A DNA stretch of 32,703 nucleotides from Candidatus Woesearchaeota archaeon (lineage in GTDB: Archaea > Nanobdellota > Nanobdellia > Woesearchaeales > WJKL01), in the NCBI GenBank assembly GCA_018221125.1, contig JAAOYC010000031.1:1-32703 (forward strand), given 5' to 3'. Positions 1 to 10,009 of the stretch are shown piece after piece. Within the stretch, counting starts at the first letter, position 1, and each line of letters opens with the position of its first letter. The notes under the pieces were generated by a model. That model saw only the letters and a list, made by a program, of their open reading frames with translations, did not search any database and was not told where the DNA came from. The position numbers were made by a program, and so were the translations under genes.

Positions 1-1323
1 GGAACAGCAGGAGGCCAGAGATATACAATAAGATTTACTGTTAATGAGGAAACAGGAGAACAAACATTTTCTAAAGGAACATTCGGAACAGGAGCCAACG
101 AATTTACTGTTAATAATGAAGAAGTGATGTCACAGATATTGTCTTTAAGCAAAGACGCTGATAAGGTTGAGCCTAGTGCAGGTAATCTCATAATCAGGAA
201 AGATGGAGAGATAGAAGGAAGAGTTGCACATGGAACCTATGAAGGTGTAGAGGGATATACTGTCTACAACAAGTATGATGGCAGGAATCCAGAGAGAATA
301 ACCACTGTATCAGATGATGGAAAAACAAGGATAACAGAGACTTATGATTATGGCATTGACTTAAATGGAGACGGAAAAATACAAGGAAGCGATGAGAAAA
401 ATGCAAGAACCTCAACAGGATGGGAAAAGACAGAAGAGATTGATAGAACAGTAACTTACAGAGAAGTAGATCATAAGATCAAAGTAGTAGAAAAAACAAC
501 AAGAAAATATGAACAAACAGATAAAGGAGCTGACAACACAAAAAGCTATACAGATCATACAGTGGATAGTACAACAGGACAGCCTCAGCGAATAACAATA
601 ACAAAAGATGGAAAGACTGCTACAGTGAAATTTACAGATGAAAACGGAGAGCCGCTTGATGCACCTTCATATGAGGGAGACGAAACTTTGCGGAAAACAC
701 TAGAAGAAGAATATGCTAATGAGCATGGAGCATGGACTTCAAAAACAGTTTTCTCAGCAATCAATTATGTTCTTACAGAGTTCCAGGGATTAGGCTTTTA
801 CTCAAGATTCCTTGATGACGAAAACATGGCTCGATGGAGGGAAGGTGTTGACGAGTTCTTCTCAGAAAGCATCTTTGGGATTGAATACTGGAAATCAGGG
901 ATATGCTCAGAATGGTTTGATAATGAACTGGATGAATCAGGAGTTGCATTTATGGAAACACCAGCTGGATTGGCTACAGCAGCTGCTCATGTAGAGGGAA
1001 AGATAAGCTCAGCAACAGAGCATCCGAACGGAACAACAGTATATCTCTATAAAGTATCAGCTTTCCTGAGATTGATAGAAGAGGAAGATGGAGAAGACAC
1101 TATATTCAATATCCAATTAACAAAAGGAAGCCAAACAAAAAATCTGTTAAGCGAAAACCAGAAAATAGAGCCAGGAGACGACTGGAGTGCAGCAGGAACT
1201 GACATCCTTATAGTGCAGGATACTGTAAGATATACAAAAGCTTGTATACATTTTATAAAAAGAGGGCAGTTTGATAAGTATTCAGAAGATATCAACAGTA
1301 GGCTATGCAATAGAATAAGATGA
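1..1323 (+). CDS. Partial secreted/surface protein (5' end outside window), with an EF-hand/dockerin-like DLNGDGKIQGSDE loop
   Basis: Frame 1 is open from base 1 through the listed ORF at 124 to TGA at 1321-1323; repetitive polar extracellular-type composition; Ca-binding-like motif near 358-396. Confidence 0.75.
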   Translation, partial: GTAGGQRYTIRFTVNEETGEQTFSKGTFGTGANEFTVNNEEVMSQILSLSKDADKVEPSAGNLIIRKDGEIEGRVAHGTYEGVEGYTVYNKYDGRNPERITTVSDDGKTRITETYDYGIDLNGDGKIQGSDEKNARTSTGWEKTEEIDRTVTYREVDHKIKVVEKTTRKYEQTDKGADNTKSYTDHTVDSTTGQPQRITITKDGKTATVKFTDENGEPLDAPSYEGDETLRKTLEEEYANEHGAWTSKTVFSAINYVLTEFQGLGFYSRFLDDENMARWREGVDEFFSESIFGIEYWKSGICSEWFDNELDESGVAFMETPAGLATAAAHVEGKISSATEHPNGTTVYLYKVSAFLRLIEEEDGEDTIFNIQLTKGSQTKNLLSENQKIEPGDDWSAAGTDILIVQDTVRYTKACIHFIKRGQFDKYSEDINSRLCNRIR

Positions 1324-2075
1324 AACTAAAATATTTTAAAGACCAATTAAAGGATTTTCTGGATTCATTTAGATTAAAGTTCAGTTTCCTTCAGATTATG
1401 CTGTTTGATTTGATATTCTATGCAGCAGTGATGCCTTTGACATATGCTGTAGCATCCATGGTAAACAAGCAGGGAGAAGGAATAAACACTGCAATGCTCA
1501 CACAAGAAGCAATAATGCAGGCATCAGAGGCAGAGCTTGTAGCATTAACATCCCAGATCAGAGGGCTTGTTGTAGGAGCAATAGTTGGCTTTGGATTACT
1601 GGCAGTGATTACATTAGCTGTCTGGTCTTTAACAAGAGGATTGATATATTCAAAACTATTAGGCAAAAAATACACTTCAAAATATTTCAAAAAATCTCTG
1701 CTGCTCAACTTAGTTTTAGGATTAGGTCTTCTATTGATAATACCTTTCATAGCAGTTTTAGTAAGAACACAAAGTGTATTCTTGGTATATGTTGCTTTTA
1801 TAATAATATTAGCAGCAGCTTACCTAGTAACATTGACCTATATCCAGTTTACAAAAAAGAATGCAATATTTAATTCAATCGGAGAAGGATTTAGTTTTGG
1901 AGCAAAAGCCCTTCCAAGACTTTTGCTTCCAGGATTGTTAATCTTAATTGTAGGATTCCTGATAAATAAGATAACATTAAGGCTTCCGTCTTCCCTTTAC
2001 ATCTCATTAATCATCTTTGTAGCCTATATGGCATGGGCAAGAACATATTTCATATCAGAAACAAAAAAAATATAA
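1320..2075 (+). CDS. Polytopic membrane protein, unknown function
   Basis: 251 aa with several hydrophobic segments; ATGA overlap with preceding gene. Confidence 0.85.
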   Translation: MKLKYFKDQLKDFLDSFRLKFSFLQIMLFDLIFYAAVMPLTYAVASMVNKQGEGINTAMLTQEAIMQASEAELVALTSQIRGLVVGAIVGFGLLAVITLAVWSLTRGLIYSKLLGKKYTSKYFKKSLLLNLVLGLGLLLIIPFIAVLVRTQSVFLVYVAFIIILAAAYLVTLTYIQFTKKNAIFNSIGEGFSFGAKALPRLLLPGLLILIVGFLINKITLRLPSSLYISLIIFVAYMAWARTYFISETKKI

Positions 2076-2076
2076 A

Positions 2077-2643
2077 ATGAAAATAAGCAACAAACAAATC
2101 ATATTAGATAAGGTAATAAATGAATTAGATAGGTTTGTTATAGATTTTACAAATATATTAAAAAAACATACAAACTATGTCATTGTTAGTGGTTATGTCA
2201 GTATTCTTTTTGGAAGAACCAGAACAACAGAGGATATAGACCTTCTAGTACCTAAGATGAATCTGGTAGATTTCAAGAAACTTTATCAGGATATTCTATC
2301 AAATAATTTTTGGTGCATCAATGCTGAAAATCCTGAAGTGATCTATAACGATTATTTAAACAAGGATATAGCAGTGAGATTTGCCAGAAAAGATGCAGCT
2401 GTCCCAAACATGGAGTTTAAACTTATAAGAACAATAGTGGACAAAACAAGTCTAAAAGAATCTATAGAAGTTAAAATAGGAAAAAACATCTTAAAAATAT
2501 CTCCACTCGAGATGCAGATAGCTTTTAAAAAGAAAATCCTTGGAGCTCCCAAAGATATGGAAGATGCCAGACACTTGGAAAAATTATTCAAAGATAGTTT
2601 AAATATGAAAAAGTTAAAAAAATATGAACAGATGTTAAGATGA
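2077..2643 (+). CDS. Nucleotidyltransferase-fold protein (AbiEii/DUF6036-like)
   Basis: Motif VSGYVSILFGRTRTTEDIDLLVPK resembles the GG(x)nG-R-T-xDID NTase signature. Confidence 0.7.
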   Translation: MKISNKQIILDKVINELDRFVIDFTNILKKHTNYVIVSGYVSILFGRTRTTEDIDLLVPKMNLVDFKKLYQDILSNNFWCINAENPEVIYNDYLNKDIAVRFARKDAAVPNMEFKLIRTIVDKTSLKESIEVKIGKNILKISPLEMQIAFKKKILGAPKDMEDARHLEKLFKDSLNMKKLKKYEQMLR

Positions 2644-2783
2644 TATTTGACAAAAAGAAAAATCAAAAAGAAAGATTTGAATTTATTGATTTTTGGGTAG
2701 AATACATGAAAACCCATGAAGACAAAGAATGGTCTAGGCAGCAGGCAATCATTATCAATTCAGTATTAAAAAGAACTAAATAA
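2640..2783 (+). CDS. Small 47-aa protein coupled to the NTase gene (not in ORF track)
   Basis: ATG at 2640 overlaps the TGA of the NTase (ATGA); translates MIFDKKKNQKERFEFIDFWVEYMKTHEDKEWSRQQAIIINSVLKRTK*; fills the gap before 2788. Confidence 0.65.
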   Translation: MIFDKKKNQKERFEFIDFWVEYMKTHEDKEWSRQQAIIINSVLKRTK

Positions 2784-2787
2784 GAAA

Positions 2788-4707
2788 ATGTCAAAAAAAA
2801 GAGGTCAGATAACGATTTTCATAATCCTTGGAATAATTATACTACTTTCTATTTTCCTGTTCATCTATTTTAGAGAGGCAGTAACTGTTTTTACACCAGA
2901 GAGGGTTATTCCTCCTGAGCTGGAGCCTTTGGATAATTTTGTCGGAGGCTGTGTAAACAGGATAGCAAGAGACGGACTTAACATTCTAGGTGCAAATGGA
3001 GGCTTCATCAGGTTCCCTGATGATATTGAGCTAGACCCAGGAGCTTCATTGAGAACAAATCCATTATTCCCCTCAATAAAAGTTCCTTTGTGGCATTTTA
3101 GAGGCACAACAAGAGTGCCTTCTGAAGACTACATGAAAGAGGATCTGGCTTATTACATCGACCAGAACCTTGATGAATGCCTCGATAACCTAGAAGCCTT
3201 CCAGGAGCAGTTTGAGATAATAGAGCTCGAGCCAAGAAAAGTATTTGTAGAATTGACAGACAGAAGCGTTGATGTTATCCTGGATTACAGGCTTGAGATA
3301 AGGTCATTAGCAGAAAATCAGACAACAAGAATAAATGAATTCAGGACTTCAGTTCCAGTAAGGCTGAAAACAGTTTATGAATTAGCGAGAAAAATCCTTG
3401 ATGAAGAGATTCTAGAGAAATTCATAGAAGTAAGGACCATTGACTTGCTGGCATTAGATGATGATATCCCTTATACAGGAATGGAATTCACATGCACCCC
3501 AAAAATTTGGTATATCCAGGATGTAAAGGCAAAACTAAAAAAATTGCTAAGAGCCAATCTTCCTATGATCAGGGTTGACAAAACAAGCTACCAGCCTGTT
3601 CCTCCAGACCAGCAGTATGTGAAAACCCATTACATATGGGATGTAACTGACTTAAAATATCCAACAACACATGTAAGCTTCAGTTATGAGGAATCATGGC
3701 CAATGGAGATGTATGTAAGGCCAAATGACGGCCCTATCCTAAAATCAAATGCTCAAAGAGGATTTGATCTGCTTTCATTCATGTGCATCCACATGCATCA
3801 CTTCACTTATGATATAAGATACCCTGTTCTAACAACAATAACAGATGACCAGGGAAAAAATCACGAGAAATACACATTTAGCTTTGCATTCGAAGCAGGC
3901 ATTGACCATAACTTCCCAGACAATACAAACTTTGGAATAAGTGAATTTAACTTTGAGCCAAGAGAAACATCAGAAAGATTCTGCCTTGAATCTGTAAAAA
4001 ACACCCTAAAAATCAGGACATTTGAGAATTTCACAACATTGTTTGGAGAAGAACACAATGATCTTCCAGGTGTTAATCTAACCTACACATGCATCAGATT
4101 GAAATGCCCAGTAGGACAGACAGAATGGCAGTTCAGAGGGCAGGAGGCATCTATTACAAAACAAGTTCCTTTCTGCGTGAATGGCGTTTTAAGAGGAACA
4201 AAAGAAGGCTACAAAGAGAACTATATCTTTGTAAGCACTGACTCAGAAAAGACAGTTGACCTTTACTTAACACCAATTATCTCCAAGAACATAACAGTTG
4301 TAAAACACTCTGTTTACGGGCAAAGAGTTGGTCAGGAAGAGTCTCTGAAAGACCAGTCAGCAATAATCACAATCAAAAAAGACAGGCATAAAAGTACAGC
4401 AGTATTCCCAACAGAATATCAGGGAGTATTATCTGAATTAGAATTCCTTGGAAAATGGGATTATACATATAATATTGAAATATTTTTAGTAGATGAAGAG
4501 ACCACTCTGGGAGGAGGCACAATATCAGGAGGATATAAAGCAAGCTGGACAATCCCTTGGAACAAGATAAAAGGAGCAAGAGAGATAAAATTCCATGTAG
4601 TTGAATGGCCTCATGTAGGAGAAGATGATGCAGAGAAATTTTTCGAATATATGACCAATCTTGAGGAGATGTCCCAGCAAGTCCCTTCACCAGAATTCAC
4701 AATATAA
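2788..4707 (+). CDS. Surface protein with class III (pilin-like) signal peptide
   Basis: N-terminus MSKKRGQITIFIILGIIILLSIFLFIYF has KRGQ followed by a hydrophobic helix, as in archaeal class III signal peptides; 639 aa extracellular-type remainder. Confidence 0.75.
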   Translation: MSKKRGQITIFIILGIIILLSIFLFIYFREAVTVFTPERVIPPELEPLDNFVGGCVNRIARDGLNILGANGGFIRFPDDIELDPGASLRTNPLFPSIKVPLWHFRGTTRVPSEDYMKEDLAYYIDQNLDECLDNLEAFQEQFEIIELEPRKVFVELTDRSVDVILDYRLEIRSLAENQTTRINEFRTSVPVRLKTVYELARKILDEEILEKFIEVRTIDLLALDDDIPYTGMEFTCTPKIWYIQDVKAKLKKLLRANLPMIRVDKTSYQPVPPDQQYVKTHYIWDVTDLKYPTTHVSFSYEESWPMEMYVRPNDGPILKSNAQRGFDLLSFMCIHMHHFTYDIRYPVLTTITDDQGKNHEKYTFSFAFEAGIDHNFPDNTNFGISEFNFEPRETSERFCLESVKNTLKIRTFENFTTLFGEEHNDLPGVNLTYTCIRLKCPVGQTEWQFRGQEASITKQVPFCVNGVLRGTKEGYKENYIFVSTDSEKTVDLYLTPIISKNITVVKHSVYGQRVGQEESLKDQSAIITIKKDRHKSTAVFPTEYQGVLSELEFLGKWDYTYNIEIFLVDEETTLGGGTISGGYKASWTIPWNKIKGAREIKFHVVEWPHVGEDDAEKFFEYMTNLEEMSQQVPSPEFTI

Positions 4708-4709
4708 AA

Positions 4710-7700
4710 ATGATAAAGAAAACAATGAAACTAATGGCAGTATTCATGGTTCAGCTAATCATATTTCTTCCATTAGTGTCATCCTTGGAAATATCTAATG
4801 TTGCAGCTAAAGACTCAACAGACAAGTTCGCGCTGATAACATGGGATACAGACGAGCCAGCTGACAGCAGGGTATTCTATGGAGAAGACAAGGAAAATCT
4901 TGCTTTGACAAAAACAGATATTGACAAGACAAGAAACCATTCAATGTTCATAGGAGATCTTCAGCCTTCAAAAGTCTATTATTACAAGGTCAAGTCTGTT
5001 AATGGAGGAACAGCAGAAGATGATAATGGGGGCCAGATGCATGCTTTCCAGACACAGCAGACAGACAATCTTCCGTCTTATATTGAGGTTGTTATCCCGG
5101 AATATTCCAACAAGGCAAGAATAGATATCAATGGAAAGACAGAGCCCCTGACAAGAGTGGACTTGTATGTAAATGATGTAAAGATAAGAAAATCAGACCC
5201 AAATGAAAAAGGAGAATTTAATTTCCCAAGTGTTGAGCTGAGTGTATTCAGGACAAACGAGATAAGGATAAATGCAGTTGATTCAGCAGGAAACACCGCT
5301 GAAAAAATCTTTTCTTCAACAGTTGACTTGATCCAGCCCGAGGTAACAATCCCTGGCCTGCCGTCCATTACAACAGAACCTTCCTTAGAGATATCAGGAA
5401 CAATTTCAGAACTAGCATTCCTTGAGATATCCTTGAATGAAGAAGTTATGTTTGGAGAATCACTTTCAAACTTTTCAGAAACTCTTTCCTTGGAAGAAGG
5501 AGCAAACAGCATAAAGATAAGAGCAATTGACAGGGCAGGCAACACAGCATCATTGACAAGGTCAGTAATCCTTGATACAACTCCCCCAATAATTGAAAAC
5601 CTAAAGCCAGAAGCAGGAGCATTTTTCTACGAGGGAGGAACAGAAACAAACATTGATGGAGATACAGAGCCCAATGCAAAAGTTGAATTATATGTTGACA
5701 AAGAGCCGGATGGAAGGCCTCATCTCAAGACAGATGCTGATCCAAACGGGCATTTTGAATTTGATGATGTTGATTTAGAAGGGCCTTTCCTGGAGCATAT
5801 CGGAGGACTGGAAGGAGATATAGAAATTGGTTATGCTCCGGTTCCTTCAGAAGAAACAACAGAAGAAGCTGAATCACTAAGAGAACAGGAAAGAAGAGGA
5901 GAAGGCAAGCAGGAAGAAAGAACTGTCAAGCTTTATTTTGTTGTAAGAGATGCTGCAGGACATGTAACCCAGGAGCAGATAAGCTATACAATAGGCACCT
6001 GCTTTGCAGGAGGGATGAACTGGGGAGTCAACAATCTTATTGAATACCAGTCTCCTAATCTTCTAAGTCCAGAAAGATTGGGAGAAGGAACAGAGCTGAT
6101 ATCAGCAATACTAAATCTTTCTTACAGAGGCTTTGGAGAAAATCCCCAGATAAAAAGCATAAGATTTGAAAAAGCCTGCGATGCAACAGAGATGGCTACA
6201 GATGAAAGATACAACATGAGCTGCAAGATAATTCCAAATTCTCCAACTTTATTAAAAGGAAATGACAAAAAGACATTATGGTATCTGAAATATAATCTGA
6301 ACAAGCTTGAAGGGCTTGATGATTTTACAGAAGATCTGAAAGAAGACCTGTCAAGACAATTTTGGTTCCCGTTAAAGATAAAGATTGAATATACCCATAA
6401 ATTATACGGAGGAAATGAGACAACAGAGTTCCAGACCTCTTGCATAAGGCTTGCTTATGTTGTTGATACAAGCAGGGTAGATCCTCGTGATGTTCTTCCT
6501 GACTGGCTTTTAGAAGATGGAACAGAATTCTTAAATGAAACAATCACAGATTTGAATAATTTAATTAAACAGTTAGATACTGTTGTAAAATATGCTGCTA
6601 TTGCATGCCTTGTTGGATTTGCAGCAAAGACATTGACAATAATGTACAGAAACTGGCAGTCTTGGTGGGATTATCTGCAGGACAAGACAATCTCTGTTAA
6701 AGATGATAAAGATAAGACCAAATGCCCTAAGCCTGGAAAAACAACAAAAAAAAGGATAGGGGCAGGAGGAGCAATCACTGATGATACAACCCAGGCTGAT
6801 CTGAGCACAGAGGCATTGGAAAACCGATGTCCTGCAGCAGCAGCTGCATGGAAAACAGAAGCAAGCGCATACAACTTATACAGGTGGGCTTGCGACAGGT
6901 TCCTTTGCTCAGGAACACCGGCAAAATGGACAGAAAAAGCAACACCTGTTGAAGTAAGGCAAAGAATAGAAAAAGGAAGGCTCTGCGCAGGAGAAGTAGG
7001 AACAGACAGGAAATTCTTAAGACCAGACCAGGAATGCTCTGATAAGCAGAAAAAACCTTGCTGGGAATATAGCGGCAAGCTGTATGTATTTTCAGGAAAA
7101 ACAACCACTAAAGAGGATGGAGGGACATACTATGAACTTCAGGAAGTCCCGGGTCCTGGAAGACTTCCAAGTCTAAGGACATTAGAGGCAGAAAGAGACA
7201 ATCAGGGAAGGCCAATGCTTATCCTGAAAAAAGATTGTGCAGAAGAATGCGAGAAAAGAGGATATCTTGGAGATAAAAAAGCAAAACCTCCTAGAGCCCC
7301 TGGAGAATGCATATCTAAGATATCAGAAGTTCTTGATTATGAGCATGCATTTGAACAGTCAGCTATCTGTCCAAATAAAGACCAGACCTGTTATTGCATC
7401 GGAAGGAAGCTGACAAAAGAAGAGCGTGCAGAAGTTACAGCAGTAGGAGAAGAAGAAAAAGAAAAATGGGATTATCGTTATGATAAATTAGGATACATAA
7501 CATATGACAAGTACAAATATTATGAGGGAAGAGACAAGTCAGCCTGCTTTGGGCAGGATAATTTTATATTCCGTGATAGCCCTTATCTAAATCCTCAGGA
7601 GATGATTCCAGCATTCCAATGCTTGTGTGTAAGCCAGATAAAGAACAGGCTTGTTTTGCTAAGAAACATGATGCAGGGATTATACAACTGCTTGATGCAG

Positions 7701-10004
7701 ATAAAGACAACAGGAACAGCAGATGCAGGCATATGCAAGGAGATATTTACTCAATATGTATGCAAATGGTTATATAGATTAGTATCATATTTCATGCAGG
7801 GCTGCATGCCTTGGTCAGGAACAGGCAAGGATAATGAAGTAGGGATAGAGGATTATATACAGGCAGGTTCCAGTTCAATCTTTGGAGGAGTATTTGAATC
7901 AACATCTGATCTCCAATCTGATTATGACAGCGCTGCAATGGATAATTTCCTGGGAGTTGGAGAAGAAACTGTTGCAAACAAGATCTGCCTTGGAGCAATG
8001 ACAGGAGATTGGGGATGGGATTTGGAAGGATTCATGGACACAGCATATGCAACACCATTCTACACATCTGCAAGGGCATTCCCGGCTGACAGGGAATACT
8101 TGACATGGAATCCAACTAATGATCTATCAACATATGAATACCAGGTTGCATGGATGATTGCTCCTGGCTGCGAGCTGGACAGCTATACAGTCAGCCTTGC
8201 TTGCGTAACAGACAATGAATTTTTCACCTTTGATGGGGTTAGCTGCGAGGGATTAAGAGAGAACCAGAATTCCCCTTCAGGCGGCTGTGATTGCATAGGA
8301 GTTTCCCAGAGCACTGCAGTAAACAAGGTTTCGCAAGACAGGCCAGGCCCTGCAAAGATAATCTATACTTCAAGAAGGGTTTCTCAGGGAATATTCCAGG
8401 ACGGAAGCAGGCATGTCACTGCTGAAGAAGCCCGCAGGTATGATCATGTCAAGATTACTGCCTATGTAAACAATGATGAGGATTTCCAAAAATGCATTCC
8501 AGAAGCAAACAGGGTTGGAAACAGGATTGGAGTGTTCTATTCTCCAATAACAGACGCAACAACTCATGACATAGCAGCATGCAGATGGGATCTTATCTCA
8601 GGTCAGTTCTTATGCAGGGGAGGAGGCCTGCTATGGGATCAAAGAGGAAGAGCTTACTTTGGAGATATCAAATGCGGAGACCAGGACTGCAAGGACAAGG
8701 AATTCTATGCAGGAGATAGAATAAGCATAAGCGACTTACAAGCCTATGCACAGGGAAAAGACCAGTGCCTGCAAGTCACCCTGAAGAATGGCTATGGATC
8801 AACTGTCTATAACAGAGACTTCCTTGTTAAAGCTAATCCAGACGATTCATCCCAGTTTACAAAAATCTCACCCTCTCCATTTAAAGTAGATATGATAGAA
8901 AAGCTGGATGATCCACATTTCACACGCTCAGTTCCAAGATATACGATTACTCCAACTGGATTAGTGCTAAGCAGGATAGAAGAGCAGGGAGAAATAACTG
9001 CTATTCCAGGAAACTATCCAATATGGATAAGACACGTTCAAACACCAAGTATAGGAAAATTCAATGGAGATTTCAGCCTTGATGGAACTACCTGGATTCC
9101 ATTTACTAAAGATACAGAGTTTCCTCCAATAGGAGGGATAAAATTCCAGATCAAGCAAAAGCCCCTTGGAGTATCAGAAACAGGGCAAAAGCAGTTCACG
9201 ATTAAGATAACACCTGTGTCAACAGTTGTAACACAGGCACCATGGCATCTATTCCTTGAATTAAGGCATTATCCAGAAGAAGGACAGTCCTGCACAGACT
9301 CGCGCTCAGAAGATATGATAAGCTATCAGGGAATCTTCCAAAAAAGAGACATTACATTATCAATTCTTCCTAAAACCCAGCAAGACTATAATAGATGTGA
9401 TCCAGGAGGAACAGTCTTTAACAGGAATGCGCAATGTGACTGCAACAGAGATGGAACAAAGACAGGAGCAGAAGATTGCGATGGAGACACAAAGGTTTAT
9501 TGCTATCAGAATAATCTTGAACAACAACCATCTTGCAAAGAGATACCTGCTTGCGTAACAGGAGACAGGCTAAACTCTGCTGCCTGCGACTGTGACTTAT
9601 ACGGAACAATAGATGAATATGAAAAAACTTGCAAGTACTGCATAGATAATATCTATTGCAGTGATACAAAGCCTGAGGTTGCAATTGCTGCTCAACCATC
9701 GCTCCCAACAGCAGATACATTAATAAAAACACTGACACAAGAAGAACTTAAAAAACTAAGAAATGCAGAATCCACTGCACCTTCTGATGCTTTGTGGATA
9801 TTGATTGAACATGGGGGTGACATTGTTTATTTAAAAATAATTGATAATCTATTATATGGCCAAAAAATAGGAGACATATGGAGAAGAACATCATATTCAG
9901 AAGACCCAACACAGAGAGTCATATATAGAAAAGTGAATGGGGGATTGCAGGTGTATTCCATGAAATATGATGTATGGCAGCAGACCCATATAATAACAAG
10001 ATAA
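4710..10004 (+). CDS. Giant secreted/surface protein: FnIII/Ig-like N-terminal repeats, internal hydrophobic segment, Cys-rich C-terminal part
   Basis: 1764 aa ORF; N-terminal hydrophobic signal; FnIII-like WDTDEPADSRVFYG...LQPSKVYYYKV; repeated ...AVDSAGNTAE / AIDRAGNTAS / VRDAAGHVTQ Ig-like ends; hydrophobic AAIACLVGFAAKTLTIM near 6595-6645. Confidence 0.85.
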   Translation: MIKKTMKLMAVFMVQLIIFLPLVSSLEISNVAAKDSTDKFALITWDTDEPADSRVFYGEDKENLALTKTDIDKTRNHSMFIGDLQPSKVYYYKVKSVNGGTAEDDNGGQMHAFQTQQTDNLPSYIEVVIPEYSNKARIDINGKTEPLTRVDLYVNDVKIRKSDPNEKGEFNFPSVELSVFRTNEIRINAVDSAGNTAEKIFSSTVDLIQPEVTIPGLPSITTEPSLEISGTISELAFLEISLNEEVMFGESLSNFSETLSLEEGANSIKIRAIDRAGNTASLTRSVILDTTPPIIENLKPEAGAFFYEGGTETNIDGDTEPNAKVELYVDKEPDGRPHLKTDADPNGHFEFDDVDLEGPFLEHIGGLEGDIEIGYAPVPSEETTEEAESLREQERRGEGKQEERTVKLYFVVRDAAGHVTQEQISYTIGTCFAGGMNWGVNNLIEYQSPNLLSPERLGEGTELISAILNLSYRGFGENPQIKSIRFEKACDATEMATDERYNMSCKIIPNSPTLLKGNDKKTLWYLKYNLNKLEGLDDFTEDLKEDLSRQFWFPLKIKIEYTHKLYGGNETTEFQTSCIRLAYVVDTSRVDPRDVLPDWLLEDGTEFLNETITDLNNLIKQLDTVVKYAAIACLVGFAAKTLTIMYRNWQSWWDYLQDKTISVKDDKDKTKCPKPGKTTKKRIGAGGAITDDTTQADLSTEALENRCPAAAAAWKTEASAYNLYRWACDRFLCSGTPAKWTEKATPVEVRQRIEKGRLCAGEVGTDRKFLRPDQECSDKQKKPCWEYSGKLYVFSGKTTTKEDGGTYYELQEVPGPGRLPSLRTLEAERDNQGRPMLILKKDCAEECEKRGYLGDKKAKPPRAPGECISKISEVLDYEHAFEQSAICPNKDQTCYCIGRKLTKEERAEVTAVGEEEKEKWDYRYDKLGYITYDKYKYYEGRDKSACFGQDNFIFRDSPYLNPQEMIPAFQCLCVSQIKNRLVLLRNMMQGLYNCLMQIKTTGTADAGICKEIFTQYVCKWLYRLVSYFMQGCMPWSGTGKDNEVGIEDYIQAGSSSIFGGVFESTSDLQSDYDSAAMDNFLGVGEETVANKICLGAMTGDWGWDLEGFMDTAYATPFYTSARAFPADREYLTWNPTNDLSTYEYQVAWMIAPGCELDSYTVSLACVTDNEFFTFDGVSCEGLRENQNSPSGGCDCIGVSQSTAVNKVSQDRPGPAKIIYTSRRVSQGIFQDGSRHVTAEEARRYDHVKITAYVNNDEDFQKCIPEANRVGNRIGVFYSPITDATTHDIAACRWDLISGQFLCRGGGLLWDQRGRAYFGDIKCGDQDCKDKEFYAGDRISISDLQAYAQGKDQCLQVTLKNGYGSTVYNRDFLVKANPDDSSQFTKISPSPFKVDMIEKLDDPHFTRSVPRYTITPTGLVLSRIEEQGEITAIPGNYPIWIRHVQTPSIGKFNGDFSLDGTTWIPFTKDTEFPPIGGIKFQIKQKPLGVSETGQKQFTIKITPVSTVVTQAPWHLFLELRHYPEEGQSCTDSRSEDMISYQGIFQKRDITLSILPKTQQDYNRCDPGGTVFNRNAQCDCNRDGTKTGAEDCDGDTKVYCYQNNLEQQPSCKEIPACVTGDRLNSAACDCDLYGTIDEYEKTCKYCIDNIYCSDTKPEVAIAAQPSLPTADTLIKTLTQEELKKLRNAESTAPSDALWILIEHGGDIVYLKIIDNLLYGQKIGDIWRRTSYSEDPTQRVIYRKVNGGLQVYSMKYDVWQQTHIITR

Positions 10005-10009
10005 ATAAA

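Noticed and set aside
4373-9738. Multiple antisense ORFs opposite the surface genes (e.g. 6671-7108, 6775-7104, 9418-9738)
   Set aside because: Leu/Ser-rich shadow frames opposite strongly coding sense ORFs, no independent signals.
9974-10009. Upstream extension of the second membrane protein
   Set aside because: Would overlap the 3' end of the 1764-aa gene; ATG at 10010 fits better.
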